Shown here piece after piece: positions 1-6,354 of a stretch of DNA of 12,160 nucleotides. The translations under genes were made by a program, and so were the position numbers. The DNA comes from JACCZP01 sp050997195 (GTDB lineage: Bacteria > Actinomycetota > Thermoleophilia > Solirubrobacterales > Thermoleophilaceae), in assembly GCA_050997195.1 (NCBI GenBank), contig JBPCRE010000115.1, positions 1 to 12,160 of the forward strand, written 5' to 3'. The notes below the pieces were generated by a model. The model did not search any database and was not told the origin of the DNA. It saw only the letters and a list, made by a program, of their open reading frames with translations. Positions within the stretch are counted from its first letter, which is position 1. Every line of letters begins with the position of its first letter.

Positions 1-873
1 GAACCCCGACAGGTGGGTGCCGCCCTCGTGCGTGTTGATGTTATTGGCGAACGAGAGCAGGTTCTCCTGGTAGGAGTTGTTCCACTGCAGGGCGACCTCG
101 ACCTCGCCAACCTCGCCCGCGTCCTCCAGGAACACGACCTTCTTGTGCAGTGGCTCGCGTGTGCCCTGGGTGTGCAGGTAGGTGACGAAGTCGCGGATGC
201 CCCCGTCGTACTTGTAGGACTCCGAGAGTCCCTCGCCACGCTCGTCCCTGAAGTCGATGCGCAGACCTCGGGTGAGGAAGGCCATCTCCCGGAAGCGCTG
301 CGACAGCGTCTGGCGGTCGTAGTCGACGGTCTCGAAGATCTCGAGATCGGGGCGGAAGGTGATGCTCGTGCCGCGCCGGTTGCTGCTCTCGCCCCGGGCC
401 AGCCCAGCCTGCGGGGTTCCGCGCTCGTAGGCCTGCGTCCATTCGTAGCCGTCGCGCCACACGGTGAGCCAGAGGTTCTCCGACAGCGCGTTGACCACGG
501 AGACGCCCACGCCGTGCAGGCCGCCTGAAACCTTGTACCCGCCCTCCTGCCCGAACTTCCCACCGGCGTGGAGCACGGTGAGCACCACCTCGGCGGCGGG
601 GCGACCCTCCTTCTCGTGCAGGTCCACCGGGATGCCACGGCCGTTGTCGGTCACCGTGACCGAGTTGTCGGGGTGGATCTCGATCGACACGTGGTCGCAC
701 TCGCCGGCGAGCGCCTCGTCGACGGAGTTGTCCATGACCTCGTAGATGAGGTGGTGGAGGCCCCGAAGGCCGGTCGAGCCGATGTACATGCCGGGCCGCT
801 TGCGTACTGCCTCGAGACCCTCGAGAACCGTGATCTGCTGGGCCCCGTACCCGGGCGTCCCGTTGGTGCTCAT
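1..873 (-). CDS. gyrB: DNA gyrase subunit B, N-terminal part (3' end outside window)
   Basis: ATP-hydrolysing subunit of DNA gyrase, which introduces negative supercoils as a GyrA2B2 complex. 291 codons are visible from ATG 873 to the window edge, about 45% of a usual GyrB. The GHKL ATPase domain is complete in its motifs: EVMDNSVDEA at residues 45-54 (with the Mg-binding Asn), DNGRGIPV at 76-83, GGLHGVGVSVVNALS at 117-131, and the start of the transducer domain through NTHEGGTHLSGF at 280-291. Nothing is broken. The chosen ATG has no good ribosome site close by. An in-frame TTG at 888-886 would add five residues and lies 12 bases after AAGGAG, so it is a real alternative start. The gene follows dciA in the same direction with a 225-bp gap that may hold its own promoter. 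Confidence 0.97.
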   Translation of the reverse strand, partial: MSTNGTPGYGAQQITVLEGLEAVRKRPGMYIGSTGLRGLHHLIYEVMDNSVDEALAGECDHVSIEIHPDNSVTVTDNGRGIPVDLHEKEGRPAAEVVLTVLHAGGKFGQEGGYKVSGGLHGVGVSVVNALSENLWLTVWRDGYEWTQAYERGTPQAGLARGESSNRRGTSITFRPDLEIFETVDYDRQTLSQRFREMAFLTRGLRIDFRDERGEGLSESYKYDGGIRDFVTYLHTQGTREPLHKKVVFLEDAGEVGEVEVALQWNNSYQENLLSFANNINTHEGGTHLSGF

Positions 874-974
874 GCCTTCGTCTGCCAAAGCGGCTCTCTG
901 CTCCTTGACGTGAGAAACCCCGACTCGCTCAGAACATGAAATCGCGGGCCGGGGCGCTAGCGACTACTCGCGCG

Positions 975-983
975 ATGATAGCA
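975..983 (-). promoter_or_regulatory. Candidate extended -10 promoter for gyrB
   Basis: On the minus strand this reads TGCTATCAT, a TGn extension plus a 5/6 match to the sigma-70 -10 hexamer. No recognisable -35 lies 17 bases upstream, which an extended -10 can tolerate. Transcription would start near 968, giving a leader of about 95 bases before the gyrB ATG. The context (a 225-bp gap before a topoisomerase gene that is often separately regulated) supports it, but the motif alone is weak evidence. Confidence 0.35.
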
Positions 984-1030
984 GGAGGACCCGTCGCAGC
1001 GGGCGGTCCTTGGCTACAAAGTCCCCGCAA

Positions 1031-1059
1031 ATGCGACAAAAATGCGACAGACGAGCGAC
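1031..1059. repeat. Three helically phased GCGAC repeats upstream of gyrB
   Basis: ATGCGACA occurs at 1031-1038 and again at 1042-1049, and a third GCGAC lies at 1055-1059, so the GCGAC cores repeat exactly every 11 bases. On the minus strand, toward gyrB, this reads as TGTCGCATTT units. The repeats lie about 160 bp upstream of the gyrB start and 40 bp downstream of the dciA stop. Direct repeats on one helical face are typical of operator sites, but no regulator can be named. Confidence 0.4.
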
Positions 1060-1098
1060 GCTTCGCGCCGGGATCCCTCGAAGTCGGTCGCGTGGCGG

Positions 1099-1419
1099 TC
1101 AGCGGGGCCGCCGGGGCCCACTCGTCACGAAACGAAGAGCCCGCACGCTCGGATGAGCGGTCGGAGCCTCCAGGGCGCGACTGAGCTGGTCCACGAGCTC
1201 CGGCGAGAGGAGGGCGAGCTCGTTGGCCCACACCGCCGATCGGCACGCCACGGTGACCGTTCCCTCGCGCTCCGCCACCGGCTCGGCCTCCTCGGCCACC
1301 GTGTCGCCCACCGCCCCTGCCCACACGGCCTGCACGCGAGCCAGCGTAGTGGCCGGGGCGAGCTCCGCGGCCGCGCGGTCGAGGGCGGGGCCGAGGCCAC
1401 GGGGGGCGAGGCGCCTCAC
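1099..1419 (-). CDS. dciA: DciA/DUF721 family protein
   Basis: 106-residue protein of the DUF721 family. DciA members are the ancestral bacterial factors that help load or operate the replicative helicase DnaB. Visible family pattern: VWAGAVGDTVAEEAEPV at residues 32-48, then TVTVACRSAVWANELALLSPELVDQL at 54-79 (a KH-like fold core with the conserved Trp and Leu-Leu), then VRALRF near 92-97. The tail is short and basic. The start is GTG at 1419-1417, overlapping the recF stop by four bases (GTGA), so it is probably translated by coupling to recF. Position between recF and gyrB is the usual actinobacterial arrangement. Function in this organism is inferred from family and context. Confidence 0.85.
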   Translation of the reverse strand: MRRLAPRGLGPALDRAAAELAPATTLARVQAVWAGAVGDTVAEEAEPVAEREGTVTVACRSAVWANELALLSPELVDQLSRALEAPTAHPSVRALRFVTSGPRRPR

Positions 1420-2522
1420 GTGGCGATCGCGGCTGCCGCCGCCGGGCTCACCGCGCCATCCTCCACGAGGGCCACCACCGCCCCGGGGAACTCGTGCCCC
1501 GGCACGTGAGCGAGCTCCGTCGTGGTCACCAGCGCCTGACCTCCGGCCAGCACAAGCTCGGACAGGCGCTCGCGGCGCTCCCCGTCGAGCTCGGACATCA
1601 CGTCGTCGAGCAGCATGAGCGGCGCGCGGCCGCGGGCGAGCAGGGCGTCGCGCTCCGCGAAGAGCAGCGCGAGCAGAGCCACCCGCTGCTGGCCCTGCGA
1701 CCCGAAGGTGCGCAGGAGCCGCCCGTCGTGGGAGAGCTCGAGCTCGTCACGGTGGGGGCCGTGGGTGGTGAAGCCGCGCTCGAGGTCGGTGGCCCGCCGC
1801 TCCGCGAGCTCGGCGGCGAGCTCCTCGGCGTTCGAAGCGGCCGAGCGCGGGCGGTGGCGAAGGCGGGCCCGCCCCGAAAGGCCAAGCTCTCCCGCCCGCT
1901 CGCCAAAGGAGCCCGCGAGGAGCTCGGCGGCCTCCGCGCGGTCGGCCATGAGCTGGGCGCCGTGGCGCCCCAGCTCGGCGTCCCACGGGTCGAGCAGGGA
2001 GGGACTCGCCCCACGCCGCACACGGGCCAGCGCCGCGTTGCGCTGGCCGAGCGCCTGGGAGTAGGAGGCTCGCGTAAGCCCGCGAGCGGGCCAGAGAGCG
2101 GCCACGAACTGGTCGAGGTGGGCACGACGCCCGGCAGGGGCGCCACGCACGAGCTCGAGCCGCTCCGCGAGGAAGACGGCGGCCAGCGGACGGAAGGGGA
2201 CGTCGGCCAGGCGCTCGACCCGTGCACCGTCGGCCGTGGCCCGGCGCGGCTCCCCCGGGGCGAACCCGACCTCGAGCGTGTGCCGGCCGTCGGCAGCCAC
2301 GCCCTCCACCTCCACGCGCGTCAGCGGCTGCCCCATCCGGACGACCTCGCGCTCGTTGGAGGTTCGGCACGAGCGGCCGAGGCACCCGAAGTAGAGCGCC
2401 TCGAGCAGGTTGGTCTTGCCGGCGCCGTTCGGGCCGAAGAGGACGGTGAGCCGCTCCCCGAGCTCGAGCTCCGCCCGAGCGTGGTTGCGAAAGTCTCTGA
2501 CCGACAGGCGGGTGACCCGCAC
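1416..2522 (-). CDS. recF: DNA replication and repair protein RecF
   Basis: SMC-like ABC ATPase that binds gapped DNA and, with RecO and RecR, helps load RecA at stalled forks. Its 368 residues match the family length. The N-terminal motif RVTRLSVRDFRNH is typical. Walker A GPNGAGKT is at residues 30-37, the ABC signature region GSQGQQRVALLALLFAE lies in the C-terminal third, and Walker B LLDDVMSELD follows. It starts at GTG 2522-2520, 15 bases after the dnaN stop, without a clear ribosome site, which suggests coupling to dnaN translation. An in-frame alternative start is not obvious. The 3' end overlaps dciA. The Ala-rich C-terminal end is unremarkable. Confidence 0.96.
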   Translation of the reverse strand: MRVTRLSVRDFRNHARAELELGERLTVLFGPNGAGKTNLLEALYFGCLGRSCRTSNEREVVRMGQPLTRVEVEGVAADGRHTLEVGFAPGEPRRATADGARVERLADVPFRPLAAVFLAERLELVRGAPAGRRAHLDQFVAALWPARGLTRASYSQALGQRNAALARVRRGASPSLLDPWDAELGRHGAQLMADRAEAAELLAGSFGERAGELGLSGRARLRHRPRSAASNAEELAAELAERRATDLERGFTTHGPHRDELELSHDGRLLRTFGSQGQQRVALLALLFAERDALLARGRAPLMLLDDVMSELDGERRERLSELVLAGGQALVTTTELAHVPGHEFPGAVVALVEDGAVSPAAAAAIAT

Positions 2523-2537
2523 GAAAGCCCAGGCCCA

Positions 2538-3647
2538 CTAGACGTTGAGGCGAATCGGCATCACCAGGTAGGTGAAGCCTCCGTCGGCGCCGGACTGGAT
2601 GAGGCCGGGCCGAAGCGGGGAGATGAGCTTGAGGATGAGCTCGTCGCCCTCGGCGCTCTCGAGCCCGTCCCGCAGGAACTCCGGGTTGAAGCCGATCTCG
2701 ATCGGCTCGCCGGAGAACGGCACGGGCAGGCTCTCGCGCGCCTCCCCCACGTCCGGCGTCTGCGCGGAGATCTCGAGGGTGCCCTCGGAGAACGCGAGGC
2801 GAAGCGGCGCGTTCTTCTGCGCGAGCAGGGAGATCCGCCGGACCACCTCGACGATCTCGGCCGAGCTGAGACGCAGCTCGTGCTCGTAGGAGTCGGGAAG
2901 GAGCTGCTTGTAGTTCGGGAAGCGGCCCTCCACGAGCCGTGAGGAGAGTGTCACGCCGCCGAGCTCGAAGATGACCTGGTTGCTCAGCGCGGCGATGTCG
3001 ATCGGCTCGTCGCTGTCGCCGCCTGCGATGCGGCTGAGCTCCTGGAGGGTGCGCGCCGGCACGTTGGCCTCAAGCGATCCCTCGAGCGCGTCCTCGAGCC
3101 GCGTCTCCTTTACGCTCAGGCGGTAGGAGTCGGTGGCGACCATGCGGAGCTCTTGACCGGTGGCGGACACGAGCACGCCGGTGAGGTGAGGGCGGGTCTC
3201 GTCTCGCGACGCGGAGCGCGCCACCCGGTTGATGGTCTCCACGAACGCGGCGGCGGGAACCCGCACGAGCGTCGCGTCTCCGGCCTCGGGCAATTTCGGG
3301 AAGTCCTCCGGAGGGAGAGTCCGAAGATGGAAGCGGGCGGGCCCGGCCACCACCTCCACGTCCTGCTCGGTCGAGCGGTACTCGAGCGTGACCTCGGCCT
3401 TCGGCAGCGATCGGACCACGTCGAGCAGCAGGCGGCCGGGCAACACGGCCACGCCGTCGCGCTCCGGGACCACGCCCGTCCGCACCCGGATTCCGAGCTC
3501 CATATCGGTGGCCTGGAGCTCCACCCCGCCGTTCTCGGCACAGAGCTTGACCCCGGAAAGGGTCTGGATGGCGCTCCGAGAGGACACACCGCGCACCGCA
3601 ACCCCCAGGTGGGCCAGGAGATCGTCCCGAGGAGCCGAGAACTTCAC
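2538..3647 (-). CDS. dnaN: DNA polymerase III beta sliding clamp
   Basis: Ring-shaped clamp that tethers DNA polymerase III to the template. It has 369 residues, within the usual 365-380. The start MKFSAPRDDLLAHLGVAVRGVSSRS is the standard first-domain strand and helix with the SR motif. The C-terminus YLVMPIRLNV is the diagnostic clamp end, where the MPxR(L) strand lines the partner-binding pocket. Three clamp folds fit the length. The initiation codon is GTG 3647-3645, and no GGAGG-like site is visible upstream. The gene follows dnaA after a 135-bp gap that may carry origin or promoter elements, and it is 15 bases from recF. Intact, and in the universal dnaA-dnaN-recF order. Confidence 0.97.
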   Translation of the reverse strand: MKFSAPRDDLLAHLGVAVRGVSSRSAIQTLSGVKLCAENGGVELQATDMELGIRVRTGVVPERDGVAVLPGRLLLDVVRSLPKAEVTLEYRSTEQDVEVVAGPARFHLRTLPPEDFPKLPEAGDATLVRVPAAAFVETINRVARSASRDETRPHLTGVLVSATGQELRMVATDSYRLSVKETRLEDALEGSLEANVPARTLQELSRIAGGDSDEPIDIAALSNQVIFELGGVTLSSRLVEGRFPNYKQLLPDSYEHELRLSSAEIVEVVRRISLLAQKNAPLRLAFSEGTLEISAQTPDVGEARESLPVPFSGEPIEIGFNPEFLRDGLESAEGDELILKLISPLRPGLIQSGADGGFTYLVMPIRLNV

Positions 3648-3782
3648 GACGGGATGGGCAGGGAGGAGTAGGGAGTGTTCACAGGTGGGTAGGGGCGCTC
3701 GATGAGGGCGCTATGGGGTCCGGGCGTGTGGAGAGGCTGGGAGCAGGCTGTTCATTCTCGCAAGCTTCGCGGTCGTCAACGG
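3648..3782. other. dnaA-dnaN intergenic region, candidate part of the origin
   Basis: 135-bp non-coding gap between dnaA and dnaN, the place where many actinobacterial origins lie. Two weak DnaA-box-like 9-mers are visible: GTGTTCACA at 3675-3683 (7/9 against the actinobacterial TTGTCCACA) and, on the minus strand, CTCTCCACA at 3735-3727 (7/9). The stretch from about 3749 to 3782 is somewhat less GC-rich than its surroundings. No perfect box and no array is present, so an origin role is only a possibility. Confidence 0.3.
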
Positions 3783-5120
3783 TCATCGCTCTCCGAGCAG
3801 GCGATCGCGGAGAGTCTCGACACGCTTGGCCTCGGGCCCGCCGGCGCCCAGCAGCTCCCCGATGCGTCGGTGGGCGTTCAGGACGGTCGAGTGGTTGCGC
3901 CCGCCGAGCCCCCGGCCGATGCTCGGCAGGCTCTCTGCGGTGAGCTCTCGGGCCAGATACATGGCCACCTGGCGAGCCCGGGTGGGCAAGGGGCGCCGAT
4001 CGTGGGCGGCGAGCTCCGCAACGCCCATGCCGAAGTGATCGGCCGTGGCGGCGAACACGTCGTGGAGCGAGCGTGGGCCGGCCGTGGCACGGGGGTAGAG
4101 GCGGTCGAGCACCGCGCGGGCAAGCTCGGGCGTCGCGGGCTCGCCACGCAGGGAGGCGAGGGCCACGACCCGGATCAGCGCGCCCTCGAGCGTTCGCACG
4201 CTCGCGCTCAGGTGGCGGGCGATCTCCTGCAGGGTGTCATCGCCCACCCCGCGGATCGCGTCTATGCGTGCGCGCTTGCGCAGGATGGCGAGGCGCACCG
4301 TGTGGTCGGGGGGCTCGAGGGCGGCGACGAGCCCGGAGCCGAAGCGCTCGAGGAGGCGCGTCTCCAGGTCAGCCATCTCGCCCGGTGCGCGGTCGCTGGT
4401 TATCACGAGCTGACGTCCGGACTCGAACAGGGCGTTGAAGGTGTGAAAGAACTCCTCCTTCGTGCGCTCCTTGCCCGCGAGGTACTGGACGTCGTCGATC
4501 AGGAGCACGTCCGTGGAGCGAAAGGCGTCCTTGAACGCGGCCATGTCCTCACGTCGGAGGGCGGAGACGAAGCCGCTGGTGAAGGACTCGATGGTGCTGT
4601 AGCGCACCGTGAGCCCGGCCCCGTGGAGCTGGAGGTAGTTGCCGATGGCGTGGAGGAGGTGGGTCTTGCCGAGCCCGGGGCTCCCGTGGAGGAAGAGTGG
4701 GTTGTAGGCCTGAGAGGGCATCTCCGACACCGCGAGCGCAGCCGCATGGGCCAGGCGGTTGCCGGCTCCGATCACGAACTGCTCGAAGGTGTACTTGGGG
4801 TTCAGGAGTTCCTCTCCGATCGGCTGGAGTCCAGCCGCGATGTGGGCGTGCTGCGGCTCGTCCGTAGCGCTCCAGCGCTCGTCGACCACCTCGACGCGGA
4901 CGGGGTGGCCGAGCACCCGCGTGGCCATCTCGGCCACGAAGGGCCCGTAGCGCTCGTTCACCCAAGGGCGCGCTTGGGCGCTCGAGCGGACGAACAGGGT
5001 GTCGCCCTCCCTCCCGGCCAGCTCGAGCGGGGCCAGCCACACGTGGTAGGTGAGCTCGGAGGCCTCGGAGCGGAGGGCGCGGCGAACGCGCTCCCACTGC
5101 GTAGCGAGGTCTTCGGGCAT
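3783..5120 (-). CDS. dnaA: Chromosomal replication initiator DnaA
   Basis: AAA+ initiator that binds origin boxes and melts DNA. 445 residues. Domain I is at about 1-82 (includes TYHVWLAPLEL and the helicase-interaction fold). The linker is very short (about 83-105). The AAA+ domain starts at LNPKYTFEQFVIGAGNRLAHAAA (106-128), with Walker A GSPGLGKT at 146-153, Walker B LLIDD at 206-210, the arginine-finger region RLLERFGSGL at 255-264 and sensor 2 RTLEGAL at 309-315. Domain IV carries the DNA-binding signature GGRNHSTVLNAHRRI at 406-420. Here Asn replaces the usual Asp of RDHTTV and Ser replaces Thr, and both positions touch the box. ATG 5120 follows a purine stretch (GAGAGGGGA) at long spacing. 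It is transcribed away from the 275-bp gap shared with rpmH. Confidence 0.98.
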   Translation of the reverse strand: MPEDLATQWERVRRALRSEASELTYHVWLAPLELAGREGDTLFVRSSAQARPWVNERYGPFVAEMATRVLGHPVRVEVVDERWSATDEPQHAHIAAGLQPIGEELLNPKYTFEQFVIGAGNRLAHAAALAVSEMPSQAYNPLFLHGSPGLGKTHLLHAIGNYLQLHGAGLTVRYSTIESFTSGFVSALRREDMAAFKDAFRSTDVLLIDDVQYLAGKERTKEEFFHTFNALFESGRQLVITSDRAPGEMADLETRLLERFGSGLVAALEPPDHTVRLAILRKRARIDAIRGVGDDTLQEIARHLSASVRTLEGALIRVVALASLRGEPATPELARAVLDRLYPRATAGPRSLHDVFAATADHFGMGVAELAAHDRRPLPTRARQVAMYLARELTAESLPSIGRGLGGRNHSTVLNAHRRIGELLGAGGPEAKRVETLRDRLLGER

Positions 5121-5394
5121 GCGGATCCGGTCCCCTCTCAGGGCTCGTTCGGGCGGGTTCAGGCGAGAAGGAACGGGCGAGAGCGTCGACTCGTCGTCCT
5201 CGGGGCGGCCGAGTGTACGGCGGCTCCCGCCGCCCGGCCGCGCTCTCGCCGGGGCCCCGTGTGCTCGCTCCGCATAACGCGGAAAAACTCGTTCAAGCCG
5301 CCCCCAGCCATCCTGTGCGCGACTGTCGGTGGCTGTGCAGAGCTCGGTGGACAGCCGCCGATGCGGTGCCCCTGGCCTGCCTATACTCGCCTAC
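5121..5394. other. dnaA-rpmH divergent region, candidate oriC
   Basis: 274-bp non-coding gap where the two replication arms diverge, the ancestral place for oriC. It holds only one fair DnaA-box-like site, GGTGGACAG at 5346-5354 (7/9 to the reverse complement of TTGTCCACA). A short AT-richer patch lies at 5271-5296 and could serve as an unwinding segment. The rest is strongly GC-rich with small inverted repeats. On the minus strand TTGAAC at 5296-5291 is a weak -35-like hexamer toward dnaA without a well-placed -10. The right edge contains the rpmH promoter. The assignment rests on location more than on motifs. Confidence 0.45.
5382..5387 (+). promoter_or_regulatory. -10 element of the rpmH promoter (leaderless start)
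   Basis: TATACT is a 5/6 match to the sigma-70 -10 hexamer and ends seven bases before the rpmH GTG, so the transcript should begin at or within a base or two of the start codon. A TG dinucleotide lies at 5378-5379, one base off the ideal extended -10 spacing. No good -35 is visible. There is no ribosome-binding sequence before the GTG, consistent with a leaderless mRNA, which is common in actinobacteria. Confidence 0.55.
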
Positions 5395-5529
5395 GTGAAG
5401 CGCACCTACCAGCCCAAGAAGCGCAAGCGGGCTCGGGCGCACGGATTCCGCGGTCGGATGCAGGATCGCGCCGGCCGCGCGATGCTGAAGCGCCGCCGCC
5501 ATAAAGGCCGCAAGCGGCTCACGCCCTAG
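5395..5529 (+). CDS. rpmH: 50S ribosomal protein L34
   Basis: 44-residue ribosomal protein of the large subunit. It begins KRTYQPKKRKRARAHGFRGR and ends LKRRRHKGRKRLTP, matching the family almost end to end, with the expected RTYQP start, HGFR(x)RM centre and GRKRL end. The start is GTG 5395-5397. The reading frame is open further upstream (to about 5329), but that extension does not resemble L34 and would overlap the promoter. The close -10 element and lack of a ribosome site point to a leaderless message. It is first in the right-arm cluster, followed by rnpA after 166 bases, the classical rpmH-rnpA pair. Confidence 0.97.
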   Translation: MKRTYQPKKRKRARAHGFRGRMQDRAGRAMLKRRRHKGRKRLTP

Positions 5530-5559
5530 TGGGCCTCCTCTCAACGTCGCACCCGTTAC

Positions 5560-5579
5560 GGCGGCCCCAGAACGCCGCC
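5560..5579 (+). other. Small GC hairpin between rpmH and rnpA
   Basis: GGCGGC at 5560-5565 can pair with GCCGCC at 5574-5579 across an 8-base loop. There is no T tract after it. It could be a weak attenuator or RNA-processing signal separating highly expressed rpmH from rnpA, but six-base GC stems arise easily by chance at this base composition. The rest of the 166-bp gap shows nothing else recognisable. Confidence 0.2.
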
Positions 5580-5695
5580 ATGCCGCGTCCTCGGAGATCC
5601 GCCGTAGCGCTGCTATGCCGGACTCCTACGTCCTTGCCTGGCGGCGTCTGGAGCTCGCCGTCTCCGGGCGAACGTCTCGAGAAGACCCAGTAGCG

Positions 5696-6094
5696 ATGGG
5701 AAGCGACGCGGGCGAGGGCGATCGGCCCGGCTCGCGGGGGCGCCGACGCCGCATCTCGCGCTCGGCGGACTTCGATCGAGTGTTCCGCGAGGGCCGCTCC
5801 AACGCCGGTCGCTACCTCGTGGTGTACGCCTTCCCGCGGCCGAGCGAGGAGGGGCCGCGGCTTGGTGTGTCGGTCGGCCGCAAGGTGGGCGGCGCGGTCG
5901 AGCGCAACCGGGTCAAGCGGCTGCTGCGCGAGGCCTTCTGGGCCTGCGCCGCCGAAGCCGCGCAGGGGCACGACTACGTGCTGATCGCCCGGCCCGAGTC
6001 CGCGGAGCTCGCGCGTACGCGCGGCAAAGCCGGCTTCGAGGAGGCTCTGCGGGCGCTGCTCGGCGGTGGCCGGCCGGGCGGGACAACCAAGTGA
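5696..6094 (+). CDS. rnpA: Ribonuclease P protein component
   Basis: Small basic protein that assists the RNase P RNA in trimming tRNA 5' leaders. 132 residues from ATG 5696. The conserved RISRSADFDRVFREGR region (residues 19-34) leads into LGVSVGRKVGGAVERNRVKRLLREAF at 56-81, which includes the RNR signature (R70-N71-R72) and its central basic helix. The frame stays open back to an ATG at 5615, adding 27 residues unlike RnpA, so the downstream ATG is preferred, although no strong ribosome site precedes either. The stop overlaps the yidD start (GTGA), so the two are probably coupled. Confidence 0.95.
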   Translation: MGSDAGEGDRPGSRGRRRRISRSADFDRVFREGRSNAGRYLVVYAFPRPSEEGPRLGVSVGRKVGGAVERNRVKRLLREAFWACAAEAAQGHDYVLIARPESAELARTRGKAGFEEALRALLGGGRPGGTTK

Positions 6095-6354
6095 CGCCCG
6101 CGCGCCGGCTGCTGGTGGCTCCGATCCGGCTCTACCAACGCTTCGTGTCCCCCGCCGTGGGTCCACGGTGCAAGTACCATCCCTCGTGCTCGGAGTACGC
6201 GGTCGGGGCCATTCGCTCCTTCGGCGTGTTACGGGGCTCGATCCTCGCGGTCTGGCGACTGCTGCGGTGCAACCCCTGGAGCCTCGGGGGGGTCGACCAT
6301 CCGCGCACCCAGACCCTCTTTCCCTCACCGCCCACCGCCCACCGCCAGCCATGA
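6091..6354 (+). CDS. yidD: Membrane protein insertion efficiency factor YidD
   Basis: 87-residue member of the YidD (DUF37, formerly hemolysin) family, an amphipathic membrane-associated protein that assists YidC-mediated insertion. Visible pattern: an N-terminal helix LLVAPIRLYQRFVSPAVGPRC, then CKYHPSCSEYAVGAIRSFG (27-45), and RLLRCNPWSLGGVDHP (57-71). The family cysteines are present at 27, 33 and 60. The start is GTG 6091, overlapping the rnpA stop, and its own stop overlaps the yidC ATG (ATGA). The C-terminal tail after residue 72 is Pro/Ser rich and short. The rnpA-yidD-yidC order is the standard one. Confidence 0.93.
   Translation: MTPARRLLVAPIRLYQRFVSPAVGPRCKYHPSCSEYAVGAIRSFGVLRGSILAVWRLLRCNPWSLGGVDHPRTQTLFPSPPTAHRQP

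Noticed and set aside
907..920. ACGTGAG near the gyrB start as a second parS-like site
   Set aside because: Only 9/14 matches to the parS core with no flanking symmetry, which is expected by chance in 12 kb.
1494..2942. Plus-strand open frame of 482 codons opposite recF and dnaN
   Set aside because: Shadow of two conserved genes. No domain is recognisable and it crosses the dnaN-recF junction.
3702..5504. Very long plus-strand open frame (600 codons) opposite dnaA
   Set aside because: It is antisense to an unmistakable DnaA. Long open frames on the opposite strand are expected at this GC content, and the translation is Arg/Gly/Glu rich without family motifs.
5560..5579. rpmH-rnpA hairpin as an intrinsic terminator
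   Set aside because: Only a 6-bp stem and no T tract, so it is listed only as a weak structural element.
5615..5695. 27-codon upstream extension of rnpA
   Set aside because: The extra residues do not resemble RnpA N-termini and no better ribosome site is present, so the ATG at 5696 was kept.
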